A model generated the notes under the pieces. That model had not been told where the DNA came from. It saw only the letters and a program-made list of their open reading frames with translations, and made no database searches. The position numbers and the translations under genes are program-made. Of a DNA stretch of 64,000 nucleotides, positions 11,557 to 21,496 are shown piece after piece. How positions within the stretch are numbered: the stretch's first letter is position 1; each line of letters begins with the position of its first letter. The stretch comes from Chytriomyces cf. hyalinus JEL632 (Eukaryota > Chytridiomycota > Chytridiomycetes > Chytridiales > Chytriomycetaceae), in the NCBI GenBank assembly GCA_025435555.1, contig JAIWWG010000076.1, positions 106,823-170,822 of the forward strand. The letters are read 5' to 3'.

Positions 11557-11598
11557 AGAAAGATAACTCATGTGATGAGGGTACAAGAAAAATGGAAG

Positions 11599-11604
11599 TT
11601 TATT
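11599..11604 (-). terminator. Polyadenylation signal of the H2A gene
   Basis: AATAAA read on the minus strand, about 41 nt beyond the H2A stop codon. I see no typical animal-type histone stem-loop, so this message is probably polyadenylated. Confidence 0.55.
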
Positions 11605-11644
11605 CCCAAATATATATATAAACAGGACCATACTTTGTGGTGAT

Positions 11645-12043
11645 CTAATCCATCTTTCCGCCCATCGCCTCAAGTTCCGACTTCTTTGGTAACAGCGAAG
11701 GCTGAATGTTTGGCAACACACCACCCTGTGCAATCGTGACAGATCCAAGCAACTTGTTCAACTCCTCATCGTTACGAATGGCGAGCTGCAAGTGACGGGG
11801 AATGATACGAGTCTTCTTGTTGTCTCGTGCAGCGTTTCCGGCGAGTTCCAAAATTTCGGCACCGAGGTATTCAAGCACGGCGGCCAAGTAGACTGGGGCA
11901 CCGGCACCGACACGTTGGGCGTAGTTTCCCTTACGCAAGAGACGGTGGATACGACCGACAGGGAATTGGAGACCAGCGCGGGAGGAACGGGACTTGGCGC
12001 CGCCCTTGGCCTTTCCAGAAGATTTTCCTTTACCACCAGCCAT
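11645..12043 (-). CDS. H2A: Histone H2A
   Basis: This is core histone H2A (132 aa, no introns), which pairs with H2B in the nucleosome. The family signature [20 protein letters not shown] is intact, followed by [17 protein letters not shown], the [20 protein letters not shown] docking region and [10 protein letters not shown]. The N-tail is Gly/Lys-rich. The C-terminus reads [12 protein letters not shown] and lacks the SQ(E/D)-hydrophobic motif that most fungal H2As carry for damage phosphorylation. This looks like a canonical-type H2A without the H2A.X function, so another H2A.X-type gene would be expected elsewhere in the genome. The gene is divergent from H2B. Confidence 0.97.
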   Translation of the reverse strand: MAGGKGKSSGKAKGGAKSRSSRAGLQFPVGRIHRLLRKGNYAQRVGAGAPVYLAAVLEYLGAEILELAGNAARDNKKTRIIPRHLQLAIRNDEELNKLLGSVTIAQGGVLPNIQPSLLPKKSELEAMGGKMD

Positions 12044-12278
12044 TGTTTTTGTTTCTTGGAGAGAGAGTGGCTGAAGGGGTTGTTTTTGGGATCGTGGTTG
12101 TGTTGGTGGGTGGCCTTTTTATGCATTTTTTTGGGGACTGGATTTCTGCGTCAAGTGAAATGGACCAATCAGATGCATGCGTTTGGATTTTCTTGACAAG
12201 GATAGATTTACAAAAGGTATAAAAGGGGAACACTTCACGTGAACAAAGCATCACCCAGCACATCCTCACACACACACA
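12044..12278. promoter_or_regulatory. Bidirectional H2A-H2B promoter
   Basis: 235 bp separate the two start codons. On the H2B side a TATAAAAG box lies at 12218-12225, about 55 bp before the ATG, and a CCAAT box (GACCAATCAG) at 12164-12173. On the H2A side, read on the minus strand, a CATAAAAAGG TATA-like element lies near 12113-12123. A shared promoter is the usual arrangement for this histone pair and would couple their S-phase expression. Confidence 0.7.
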
Positions 12279-12680
12279 ATGCCACCAAAGGAAGGAGGAA
12301 AAGCACCAGCAGAGAAGAAGCCAGCAGGCAAAGCACCCGCCAAGACCGCAGCCAAGAAGACCAAGGAGGGCGGAGTCGGCAAAAAGTCCAAGAAGACGCG
12401 AAAGGAAACCTACTCCTCATACATCTACAAGGTGCTGAAGCAGGTGCACCCAGAGACTGGAATCTCCAACAAGGCCATGAGCATCATGAACTCGTTTGTG
12501 AACGACATTTTTGAGCGAATTGCCGGCGAGGCATCCAAGCTTGCGGCCTACAACAAACGCAGCACAATCTCGTCGCGTGAGATCCAGACCAGTGTCCGAC
12601 TGATCCTTCCTGGTGAGCTGGCAAAGCACGCCGTGTCTGAGGGCACCAAGGCAGTGACCAAGTACCAGTCTTCTAAATAA
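12279..12680 (+). CDS. H2B: Histone H2B
   Basis: This is core histone H2B (133 aa, no introns). A Lys/Ala/Pro-rich tail ([20 protein letters not shown]) precedes the histone fold: [60 protein letters not shown] and [20 protein letters not shown]. The C-terminus [12 protein letters not shown] keeps the lysine used for H2B ubiquitylation in fungi and animals (TKAVTKY context). The ATG follows an ACACACACA leader. It is divergent from H2A through the 235-bp shared promoter, and the stop is TAA. Confidence 0.98.
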   Translation: MPPKEGGKAPAEKKPAGKAPAKTAAKKTKEGGVGKKSKKTRKETYSSYIYKVLKQVHPETGISNKAMSIMNSFVNDIFERIAGEASKLAAYNKRSTISSREIQTSVRLILPGELAKHAVSEGTKAVTKYQSSK

Positions 12681-12695
12681 GCCAACTGTAATTTA

Positions 12696-12701
12696 AATAA
12701 A
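12696..12701 (+). terminator. Polyadenylation signal of the H2B gene
   Basis: AATAAA lies 16 nt after the H2B stop, again pointing to a polyadenylated histone message. Confidence 0.55.
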
Positions 12702-14620
12702 CGACAAATATAAACCCTTGATAAATATTCACCTGTTAGGTTCATACAGTGTCAACAGTTCGTTTGACGCGTGATCAATGAGCCTGACCGAACAAGTGAA
12801 GGTTCAAAGACGGACTTGGGCAGCAGGAAGGAAGCGGCGGGTGCAGGCATGGGAGAGCTGCGCTCAGCAAATGTTATGAACATGATGGAAGCGTGCTGGC
12901 CTGGAAAAGAGGGGGAACTGTTCCTCTTGAGTCTGAAGGCAGAGTTTGAATGCACTGACAAAATCTATTTCTGAAATGCCTCAAGGCTGTCTTCAAGTTC
13001 CAACTGTGGACATTGGGGTGAAGCTGAGCAAAACAAGAATCTTATTCTTGCCTTGTTGAAAACATGCATTAATTTCATGATCATGTTGCTTTCTTGATAC
13101 TGACAAATTGAATGCAACTACACCTTTGGATACTTTCTCCAATGAAAGAACATTTATTTTCAAAGCATAACACTTCTCATGTCAAGTTCAAAAAGTTGTC
13201 TCCACCCAAATCAGCTTCAGAAGCAATGCCTGGTCTATTTTTCAATGTTAAAAAGAAGAATCTGAGAGTGTTGAGATGAATGACCCATGAATGATAATCA
13301 CCTGGAATACCTGCTTGATAACTTTCAACAGTGATTGTTCAGAAACTCCAAAAAGTTGAAGTCCCCAACATCACCGTCAGAACCAACTGCTCTGCCAAGC
13401 ACCTGTTGGTTTTTGTCATTTAAAGACGGTGCTCTAGTATCAAAAAATTCAGCTTCAAATAAATGATGTTGGGATGATCACCTGAGATTTCTGTGCCTCA
13501 AGCCTAATCAACTCCAATGCTTGCTTGAATATCTTGATGCTCAAACATGCAAATTAGAATTTTGCACTGCTCAATTGTCACATTGTGCTTAAGCAGGATA
13601 TTAGCCAGCCAATGCATAAAGTGGAAAGTCCGATTAGACCAATCAGATAGGCACTTTGACTGGACTTGACTCCATGGAAAAGTAGAATAGGTTTTGAACC
13701 CCTTTTCAGCCAGACAGCCATTCAGTGAAAGTGGCGCCAAATGCTCCATGTGGCCTTGCTGCACCGACTTGTTCATCTCAACCGACTTGGCAACAGGAGG
13801 GTACTGTTTATAATCACTTGGCTGGCTGTCAATTGCACCAGTAGATCCATTGACATACTCAATATTAGCAAGTTTTGCAGGTGTGCCTATTGTGAATGTT
13901 AACTCAGGTTTCATCCCTGTTTTAAAAAAAGCCACCCACCTTTGATGTCTTTGAAAGTCACAAATATGACTGACCAACCCATTGCTTCTATTTTGTAACG
14001 TAAATATTTAGAAGCTGTCAAATTGTTGTACACACTCACTCAACAAATCAAGACTCTTCCCAATCTGAGCCAGAAACTTTGCACTTTTTTCAACCTTTGT
14101 TTTGCTGTCAAACTGATGCACAAGCTGAAGTAGCTCGGCATTTGCTTAGGTTGCTTTGGCTTTAAAAACAGCGTGGTCCTCCACACTCAGGTTCAACCAT
14201 TGCTCAGCTACAATCTTACTTGCCTGTGCCAAACACATCTGATTTTTGCTTTGTCCTTTCAGATTGATTGCATTTTCTAGCAGGGTCACTGTTCAAAAGA
14301 CTTTGAAAAAATGATTCGTGTCTGTCAATCAAAAATAGCAGTGGGAGTACAGACCATCCACATGCTCCCATTTGCAAATTTGATACCCATTTTGGGGTAT
14401 TGTTCGAGTTGCAGTTCTCAAATCACTGGCATCAAGTGCATTCTGTTGAACTTTGACAGAATGGACTGACTTTTGGTGCAAACCATTGGGTTGCTGATTG
14501 TTGTTGGGCATCACTTCTGATTGGTTACCTGGGTTGGTTTTTCACTGGCTGACTGGTTTGGCCTTGTTAAACCAGTTCTGTCCGAAAATGGAACTGTCAA
14601 CAACTGAAGACAAAAAAGAG
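12702..14620. other. Gene-poor stretch at the start of the first transposon island
   Basis: I see no recognisable gene here. Open frames are short. The longest, on the minus strand at 13504-13977 (157 codons), has no motif I know; its sequence (for example KCLSDWSNRTFHFMHWLANI) could be a decayed element-encoded protein. Short phrases recur in variant form, such as CAGAAACTCCAAAAAGTTG and CAAGTTCAAAAAGTTG, and TGATCACCTG appears at least twice, which suggests old repeat debris. Confidence 0.4.
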
Positions 14621-14832
14621 GTCAAAAAACATTTGACAGAACCTTCACTTTTGCCTTACTGCATTGAAAGAGGTCTGAAATCATTCGTTGCTGGGCGGTG
14701 TGCTCTGCTTTCAAGGTGCTGCCTTCTTTGTCACGCTGGCACTTCAGGTACTCAACACCATCTGAGGTGAAATGTTGGTTGCTTTGTTTCCAGTACATGG
14801 TGGGTGGCGCTGGAGCTGGATGCAGTGCCAGC

Positions 14833-15024
14833 GGTGCTGGTGCTGGTGCTGGTGCTGGTGCTGGTGCTGGTGCTGGTGCTGGTGCTGGTGCTGGTGCTGG
14901 TGCTGGTGCTGGTACTGGTGCTGGTGCTGGTGCTGGTGCTGGTGCTGGTGCTGGTGCTGGTGCTGGTGCTGGTGCTGGTACTGGTGCTGGTGCTGGTGCT
15001 GGTGCTGGTGCTGGTGCTGGTGCT
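14833..15024. repeat. Hexanucleotide array (GGTGCT)n, about 32 units
   Basis: About 190 bp of near-perfect GGTGCT units, with two GGTACT variants. All frames are open, giving Ala-Pro, Ser-Thr, Gly-Ala, Val-Leu or Trp-Cys repeats depending on frame and strand. On the minus strand the Ala-Pro frame continues downstream into a non-repetitive frame (PTMYWKQSNQHFTSDGVEYL) to a stop at 14622, so the array may once have lain inside a coding region of a mobile element. Confidence 0.9.
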
Positions 15025-16254
15025 AGTGCTGCTGGCATATATTTTAACAATTTCTTTCATATCATTAAGTAAGCACAACCTGGAAGGCACATGAATCCTG
15101 TTTTTTATTTATTTTATAATCGCGAAAAAAAAGGTGGAAGTGAATAATAAAGCCGCATCACGCCCAATCACTTTCACGATCCCCGCTCCTTTGACCTGAG
15201 ACCATGTACACTAACACTTTGGCAACTCGCTGCTGAATCTGCACCACATTTCCACATGCGTCTTTTGTTTCAACTGTCCACAATACATCTCCCCTGTGAA
15301 TACAGTGGTTCTGGCAGGTTGATTGTGTAGGTGAACTCCTCTGTACCGGGGTCATTGTGAAAGTACTGTACAATGGCTTGGTTTGGGGGATGGTCAAAAG
15401 TCAGGTGATCTGGATCGACAAAGTCCCTTGCTGCAACAGACTTGGGCTTGAGCATGTACACAAGCTGAGTTCCATCAGCGGTGATGTTGTACTGAATCTC
15501 ATGGTGTGCAGAATGATCTGAACATGGTGTAACCCTGTGTTTTCATCTATGAACCTCATCAGATCATGGACATGCAACATGGATGCAAAAGGTGTTGCTC
15601 ACACAACAGCTTTGTGTACATGTTGGCATCAACAACCGCAGTTTTCTTGGGACTCTCAGGTTTGTGGCGCTTGCTTGGCACTGGGTGGATTGGGGTTGCT
15701 GACATTCCAGAGAATGCAATATGCGGTGCAGGCAGGAGAGTATCAGCCTCAGAATCATTATTATCGTTGGCTGCTGACTGTTGAATATCAGTCTCAAGTG
15801 ATGGAGTACTGTTTACTTCAATAAAGGTTAATTCTCCCCAATTCATCTCTTATTCTCTACTGCAGATAAAGAAGAGTCCAGCACCTCACCATTCCACCAA
15901 CCTCAATACATATGGGCATGAATTATGACATTGAGTAGGGTAAACGTCTGGTAGATAACAAGGAATGAATATATGAATCCTTGTGTTCTATAAAGGGTGC
16001 AGACTTGTAGATGATAATAGCTTATTCCACTACTTGATTTCAACTATTCTTGCTCTGATCAAGCATAAACATGGTTGGAAAGCAAATATATGGAATTTAT
16101 ATGATTCTGGCATTGCTGTTAAGATTCGAGACTACAGACCTGCAGGTCACTGGTTCAACCCACACTGCTGCCAACTTCATGCAGCTATCTTCTGATCTTT
16201 ATAGGGAAGTAAGCAGAAGAAGAGGAAATAGAAATCAACTTACACCGCTAACGT
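15025..16254. other. Repeat-derived stretch with minus-strand coding remnants
   Basis: There is no intact gene. On the minus strand, short frames with protein-like composition (LTFDHPPNQAIVQYFHNDPG; PSKRHKPESPKKTAVVDANM) lie at 15158-15461 and 15559-15846, probably remnants of one element-encoded protein. A 32-bp sequence at 15080-15111 (CTGGAAGGCACATGAATCCT and on) recurs with one mismatch at 63112-63143, beside the decayed transposon at the right edge. Confidence 0.4.
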
Positions 16255-16545
16255 AAAAACTGGCCGAAATCGGCCGAGAAAGAAATTTGAGTGGAATCGC
16301 CTCCGATATCGGCCGAAATCGGTGGCGGCCGAAAAATGGCACCGATCACCTGACAATTTGACTGCCGACTGACTGACAAATAAACTGCTGATTAACTGGT
16401 CGATTGCCGGTGAATGAACGGCTGATCTATGAAATCATCTGTTTTTCGGTCCAAAAAAACTGGCGATTTTTGTCCGATTTGCTGCGGCAGATTATCGGCA
16501 GATACGCTGCAGAACATTGACCGATAAACTGTCATTGGCCGATTA
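16255..16545. repeat. Cluster of GGCCGAAATCGGCC-like palindromic motifs
   Basis: Many variants of CGGCCGAAATCGG, GGCCGAAAAATGG, GCCGACTGACTGAC, ATCGGCAGA and GGCCGATTAAAG are packed into about 290 bp, with CpG content visibly above the flanks. No open frame explains it. It may be a decayed satellite or the terminal region of an element. Confidence 0.45.
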
Positions 16546-16773
16546 AAGAACCATGGCGAGCAGCTGCAATAAAAGATAGCAACACTGACTGTGGATTGAT
16601 CCAGCATCCAACTGGAATTGAAAGGCAGGCTCCAACCACTCTTCCATCATGTTGTGCTGGAAATCCGTAATATAATAACAATAAAAAATTTATCAATATA
16701 TGCTGAAAATGATCCTGCAACTCTTGCTTTGACACCAAACATGGTTTCTGCAAATCAAATCTTGTCAAATATA

Positions 16774-17226
16774 TGTCAGATATAGACATGCTCTCTTGTG
16801 TTTAAGTTCAATAAAGTCAGTATAGATTCAAACATACATGTACTTTATTCTGGGTAGATTAATTTCGTTGAAATGGCATGTGTTTCAGAGATGAAACAAG
16901 GTTCATGCAATGTCCCACTTCCCTGAGCTTCATAGGCCATAGCTTAGTAGAGTCTCTGAAGGAGTATGTTCGACGAACTTGGTCCAAGGATTATGACAAT
17001 ATAGACTGTCAGATATAGACTTGCTCTCCCATGTTTTAAGTTCAATAAAAAGGCAGCTGTTCACAGACTTTATTCGAGGTCGATTAATTTTGATTGAAAT
17101 GGCACATGTTTCAGAGATGAAACAATGTTCATGCAACGTCCCACTTCTGAGCTTCATGGGCTATAGGTTAGTAGAGTCTCTGAAGGAGTATCTTCAACAA
17201 ACTTGGTCCAAGGATTATGACAAATC
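16774..17226. repeat. Direct tandem duplication, period about 233 bp
   Basis: Units at about 16774-17000 and 17007-17226 share TGTCAGATATAGAC at the start, TTTCAGAGATGAAACAA and GTCCCACTT in the middle, and TAGAGTCTCTGAAGGAGTAT with TTGGTCCAAGGATTATGACA at the end. Scattered substitutions show the duplication is not recent. Confidence 0.8.
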
Positions 17227-17304
17227 TCTAACATTTTTTGTCTAACTGGGTCTTAACCCATGTTTATATTTATTCCAAGAGAAGTAAATGAAATAACAAA
17301 CAAG

Positions 17305-19226
17305 TTAAGGTTTAGAGAGTAAAAAGTCAAGGAACACATCTGTTTCTGCAGTTCCAAGTGTATGATGATATTCCATGCGAAAGGAATTCAGAAAATACTT
17401 GTTTAAATTGGAATGTGCAATTGTTCCATCATGTTTCCAGCTGCATGGAAAACGTCCATTCCAGCAGTCACGACTGACATCTGCTTGGTCATTGATATCT
17501 GCAACGGGGACATAAAAATTATTCTGCAAGTTCCGTGCAGGAATTCTCCATGATGTTAACAGCCCATCCAGTAGTAATTCTTGCATGAGATAAGTTTTTG
17601 TCTGCTCATTATGTTGAATGACTTTTCCGATACAGCTCCAGTTGTCAAAGAAGAAGAATCTGCCAATTTGAATGCGAGCTCTTGATAGAACCTGCCTGGC
17701 AGGAGGGATCAAATGCTTGATGATAACAGAATCTGCTCCAAGCATGCACAATCCTGGTCCTCCTCCTGAAGCCCCGCGTAAATATGATATTGTTCCTTCT
17801 TGAATCCCAAATTTCCATGCAACATCTCTTGATGGGGAGTGTCGATTTGAGTTGGCAATAGCCTTGCGTACGTCTCCATTCATTTGTTCAGGAATTTCAA
17901 CCGCATACAGTGACAGTGGTCCCCAGATCCGGAAATTATCAGGAAGATGAGAAAGTAGATGAACTTTCAACTTGTCTTTCGCAGATGGCAGTGAAACATG
18001 AAACAGACGCTGAACTGCAATGGTAGCCTTTTGGAGATGACGATACCTCAAGTCAAAGTCAGTATACTTAGAATCATATGCCAGTTTGGTAGGAATTGCA
18101 CCAGCCATCCAAAGCCAAGTTAAATGTGGCTGAAACCATGGGAAGAATAATGGCCCTACTTGTGCAAGGCCTTTGAAGTCTTTTCCATTCATGCTTCCAA
18201 TGTACCGTGTAACTTGTTTTGCTGATAAATGACCATGCTGATATGTTGAGGTAGCTCCAAATAATGTCGCAGCTTTTGGTTTCAGAGACTTTTTTGACGC
18301 TTATTTTTCTTTTGCCTCTGTTGCCAAGTATTTGATGACTCCAAGTAAAAGCGTATGAAGTACTTCAACAGGAGTTTGTGCATGTGGTGAAAACCCAGGG
18401 AGGTTGAGATTGGCATGTTCAGAGGGAACAGCTACCCCAGTTGCTTTTCTCAAGGCTTTTGATCATGTTTTGTTCATTTGCGCCATTCGAGATAGTACTT
18501 GCTGTGTTTCAGCCAACCATCGATATGGATACAGTAACATGCAAGTGGATGGACTTCCAATAGGTGCAATACATATTCGACAGTTGAAATCACTTTGTGC
18601 TCCAGCTTGATGGCATATTTGGGCAGCATGAGGGTTATCTACTAGCATTGTAAATAGCTGTGAAACAACAATAATGTCTTCTCCAGTATTTGAATCAAGC
18701 ACTTTGATTCCACAAGAGAGAGGACTCCCTAGTACTTTTTTAGTTCTACAACATCAAATACAACAAACAAAATAATATTACCATGTCTCAAGTCATGCAA
18801 GACAACCTCAGCAATATCTGACCATAATCCAGTATTGGTGGTAGCAGCAAAGTTGATATACCAAGGACCATAAAACTTGTGTGGAAGCGATGGAAACATG
18901 ACGAAAATATTCTCAAAATGGTTGTAGCGCTTGGTAGTATTTCCTGAAGTTTCATCTGAGCTGCACATAACTAGAAAGTTTATAACTTTCAAGCCATTTG
19001 CAGAATAAAAAATTTGTTACCATCTTAAAATATAAAACTGTCATGCCGTACCTTGAATACTAAGGTCTCCCCTTTGTACAAGCATCATAACCTCTCCTGG
19101 ACGTAATTCAACTGTAGTTGTGAAGTTTTGCAACAGCACAGAATGGAAATGCTTAGACACTTGTCCAAATGCTACAACTCTAGGTTTTGGAAAGCTCTTT
19201 ATAATGCCATGTTCATGATTAGGCAT
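17305..19226 (-). mobile_element. Degraded fungal DNA-transposon protein (CACTA/KDZ-like, unclassified)
   Basis: The minus-strand fragments read in order as one protein. 18729-18992 has a SDETSGNTTKRYNHFENIFV motif followed by LPHKFYGPWYINFAATTN. 18463-18702 has LVDNPHAAQICHQAGAQSDF and NCRICI. 17305-18192 has MNGKDFKGLAQVGPLFFPWF, KLKVHLLSHLPDNFRIWGPL and IANSNRHSPSRDVAWKFG. This order (GN-K-N-H motif; DNP...C-x2-C; KDFK; K-H-L-L-H-L..FGP; SNR-SPSRD) recalls large transposon-associated proteins common in basidiomycetes, as I remember them; I cannot assign a superfamily name with certainty. The fragments fall in different frames separated by stops, so the copy is dead unless introns explain some breaks. 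A plus-strand reading of the same DNA gives nothing. Confidence 0.5.
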
Positions 19227-19335
19227 TATAACAGTATCTCTAAAACATTATGTTAGACAAATTAAGTAAAAAAAAATGTTAACAGCTCACCTAGAATAAA
19301 ATCGAGTTGAATTGTTGTCCATCCAAAGGTAAGGA

Positions 19336-19757
19336 GCAGTTTCAAATTCAAGAAATGGAATGATTTCTTTTTTTCAGAAATCAATATCTATGGAATGAAT
19401 AAATCGATTTCTGAGTCACTTTCTAGAACAGAAATTGATTTCCAGAACTGATTTCTGAAATGAAGTACAAATGGCAAAAACTGTCAAGGCAGGCATCCCC
19501 CATCAAAGCACCGGCGCTCCTGGCAGAACAGGCTCAAAGACAATACAGGCTCAGTACAAAGAGATCCATGAATGGCTGAGCATTGCAGAGAATTTTGCTC
19601 TCATCAATGGTTGTGCTGGGCATGGGAAGAGTATGGTTTGTGGACAGCTATAGGGTGCTTGCTGAACACATGATCAGGAAGTTTTGAACATCATGGGACC
19701 ATCTTGCAGCAAAGAACCAATTCACTATATAGAAAGTGAAGTACATGTCAGCAAAAT
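19336..19757 (+). mobile_element. Truncated PIF/Harbinger copy with N-terminal part of the accessory ORF
   Basis: The left part (TTTCAAATTCAAGAAATGGA, then a T-rich stretch and CAG) copies the left end of the full element at 20543-20582, without the outer G run. The right part (GAAAGTGAAGTACATGTCAG then CAAAAT) copies 20594-20619. Between them is a 60-codon frame (19471-19653) with YKEIHEWLSIAENFALINGC and GHGKSMV, which is absent from the 20540 copy. It looks like the N-terminal part of the Myb/trihelix-like second protein of Harbinger elements. The two copies therefore complement each other's deletions. Confidence 0.6.
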
Positions 19758-19764
19758 TGAAAAA

Positions 19765-19930
19765 ATCAAAGTTCTGAGCCTCCCCTCCAATCCCATTCCC
19801 ATCTCTGAAATCAGCCCAGCTTCAGCCTTTTTGGGGTTCAAACCCAGGTTGCGTTTGTGAATGTCTCTCTCTGTTTTCTTATGTGTTCCCAATTTGTTGT
19901 GGATCCTGGTCAAGGTGGACCAGTGGTCTC
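19765..19930 (-). repeat. Dispersed SINE-like repeat with Pol III B-box-like motif (copy 1)
   Basis: On the minus strand this segment carries GGGTTTGAACCCCAAAAAGG and an upstream GATCCACAACAAATTGGG...CATAAGAAAACAGAGAGAGA. The same order recurs at 39575-39700 (GATCCAG..., CATAAGACAG..., GGGTTCGGATCCCAAAAAGG, then GATGAAGC and GGAGGCTCAGA). GGTTCGGATCC closely fits the tRNA B box. No cloverleaf can be folded, so this is read as a tRNA-related short element, not a tRNA. Confidence 0.4.
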
Positions 19931-20605
19931 CTCATGTACTCAACATAAAGGAGAGCTCAAAATCTCTGGAATGCATGAAGATGTGGGAAACAGGTGTTTG
20001 AGCACCTGCAGACCCCATACGTAATAAAGACATGAAATCCACGTGACTTCATGTAAGTATAGACAAGCCACAGGGACAGTAACACACCGTCAATCACACA
20101 CACAGGTCTCTGGCACATCTGCCAAGTCCTACAAGCACCCACGTGCCATCCACGACTATTTATTGTCACTAGATGAGAAGTTGTGAGGCATACTGCCAAG
20201 ACCCTAATAAAGTTTTATTTACACAAAGTTGGGACCTTAAATGATCTGCCACAATAACACACCTTCACATGACACCTTCACCACTCCATCATAAGGTGTC
20301 AGACTCTATCACTCTAGAGAATACCAACAGTACTAAGACAAACTACCTGCAACACCAAGCATTTGGCAGAAACACACTAGTACATAGCTTGTGTAGTTGA
20401 AATGAAGGTTTGAGCCCAGATAGGCATCACTTGAGGACCTAGATCTTGCATAAGCAAAGTTCAAAGTTAGTACACCACAGTCAAACTGACATGCTGAAAC
20501 GTACATGGATAGCAGGCAGCACTGCTTACTGGTACACTAGGGGGTTTCAAATTCAAGAAATGGAAGGATTTCTTTTTTTTCAGAGATGTATGGAAAGCGA
20601 AGTAC

Positions 20606-21427
20606 ATGTCAGCAAAATCACAAGCAGAAGGAACAGGATTTGGCATCACCAAAAGGGACATATCTTTAGGAGTTACAACTGTGGAAGAAAAGCTGGAGAA
20701 GATGTGCTTTATGTTTCTTGAACTGGATCAACTGTTTGGTCACTGCGCAAGTGTTGTGCCAATACACGTGTCCCAGACAAATGTCTATGAACTCAAAAGC
20801 AAAGATGAAGTCAATGGAAATGAGACAAGCAATGCAATGGATGGTAATGATGGAAGCTCAATTGACGAAAGAAATTCAAACAGCCACAACAAACGAAATT
20901 CAAACAATCTGGATGAATTGCTTACGGGAGACAATGAACTTGACCATAGTCCAATGCCTCCTGCTGACCCGTCTGCCAAACCAACTGGAGGATATGCTCC
21001 TAAAAACCGAAGTAAAACACTGGGGAAAAAGGGGAAATCAACAATTGAATTGGATCTTTCTTCAGACTCTGATTTGGATTCAGCCTCAGCAATCAGGAAA
21101 AATGGTTGGACGTCAGTTTCATCATCAGCAGCAAAGCCTACCTGAACTTCCTTTGCCAGCAGTTACATGGAGAGTCAAGTCCCAAAATTGGACCTGATGG
21201 AAAAGTATTTAGTTGCACAAAGCAAGTCAGCAGAAGCAACTCTGGCACTTCAACGTGAGGAGCTTATGCTAAAACATGAAATGTCAGAGAAGGAGTACGA
21301 AACTTGGCGTTTGGAAAACAAAACAAAACTTAAAGCAGAGTGAAATACAATGCTCAAGATTCTTTTGGAGAGTGGAATGGGCTTTACTGTAGCAAAGGGA
21401 CATGTCGATGAAGCTTTTCCACAATAG
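20606..21427 (+). pseudogene. Harbinger accessory (Myb/trihelix-like) protein, interrupted by two TGA codons
   Basis: In the autonomous element this second protein partners the transposase for nuclear import and end binding. The visible part holds GFGITKRDISLGVTTVEEKL followed by EKMCFMFLELDQLFG, matching the TEEDI..GI.T..EKLEKMCP....LD..FG block typical of these proteins. An Asn/Ser/Asp-rich linker and a coiled-coil-like tail (ALQREELMLKHEMSEKEYET) follow. TGA stops interrupt it after SSSAAKPT and after NKTKLKAE. In both cases the frame resumes at once, and CGA (Arg) would restore it. The N-terminal Myb-like segment is missing here but present in the truncated copy at 19471-19653. The frame ends at TAG 21425-21427. 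Confidence 0.65.
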
Positions 21428-21496
21428 TTTTCTTGTGTCATATTTTCTTGCATATCAGCACGTGAAATAAACTTTTATTTTTTGAACTCCCCGTCA

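Noticed and set aside
12044-12278. Small plus-strand frames overlapping H2A and its promoter
   Set aside because: These frames are the antisense of the H2A coding sequence and continue into the promoter; they show no family similarity.
14698-15094. Long Gly-Ala, Val-Leu, Trp-Cys or Ser-Thr proteins across the hexamer array
   Set aside because: They are by-products of a stop-free 6-bp repeat; no conserved flanking domains or start context support any of them.
14833-17226. CRISPR array
   Set aside because: The repeats are a pure hexamer array and a two-unit tandem duplication without regular unique spacers, in a eukaryotic genome.
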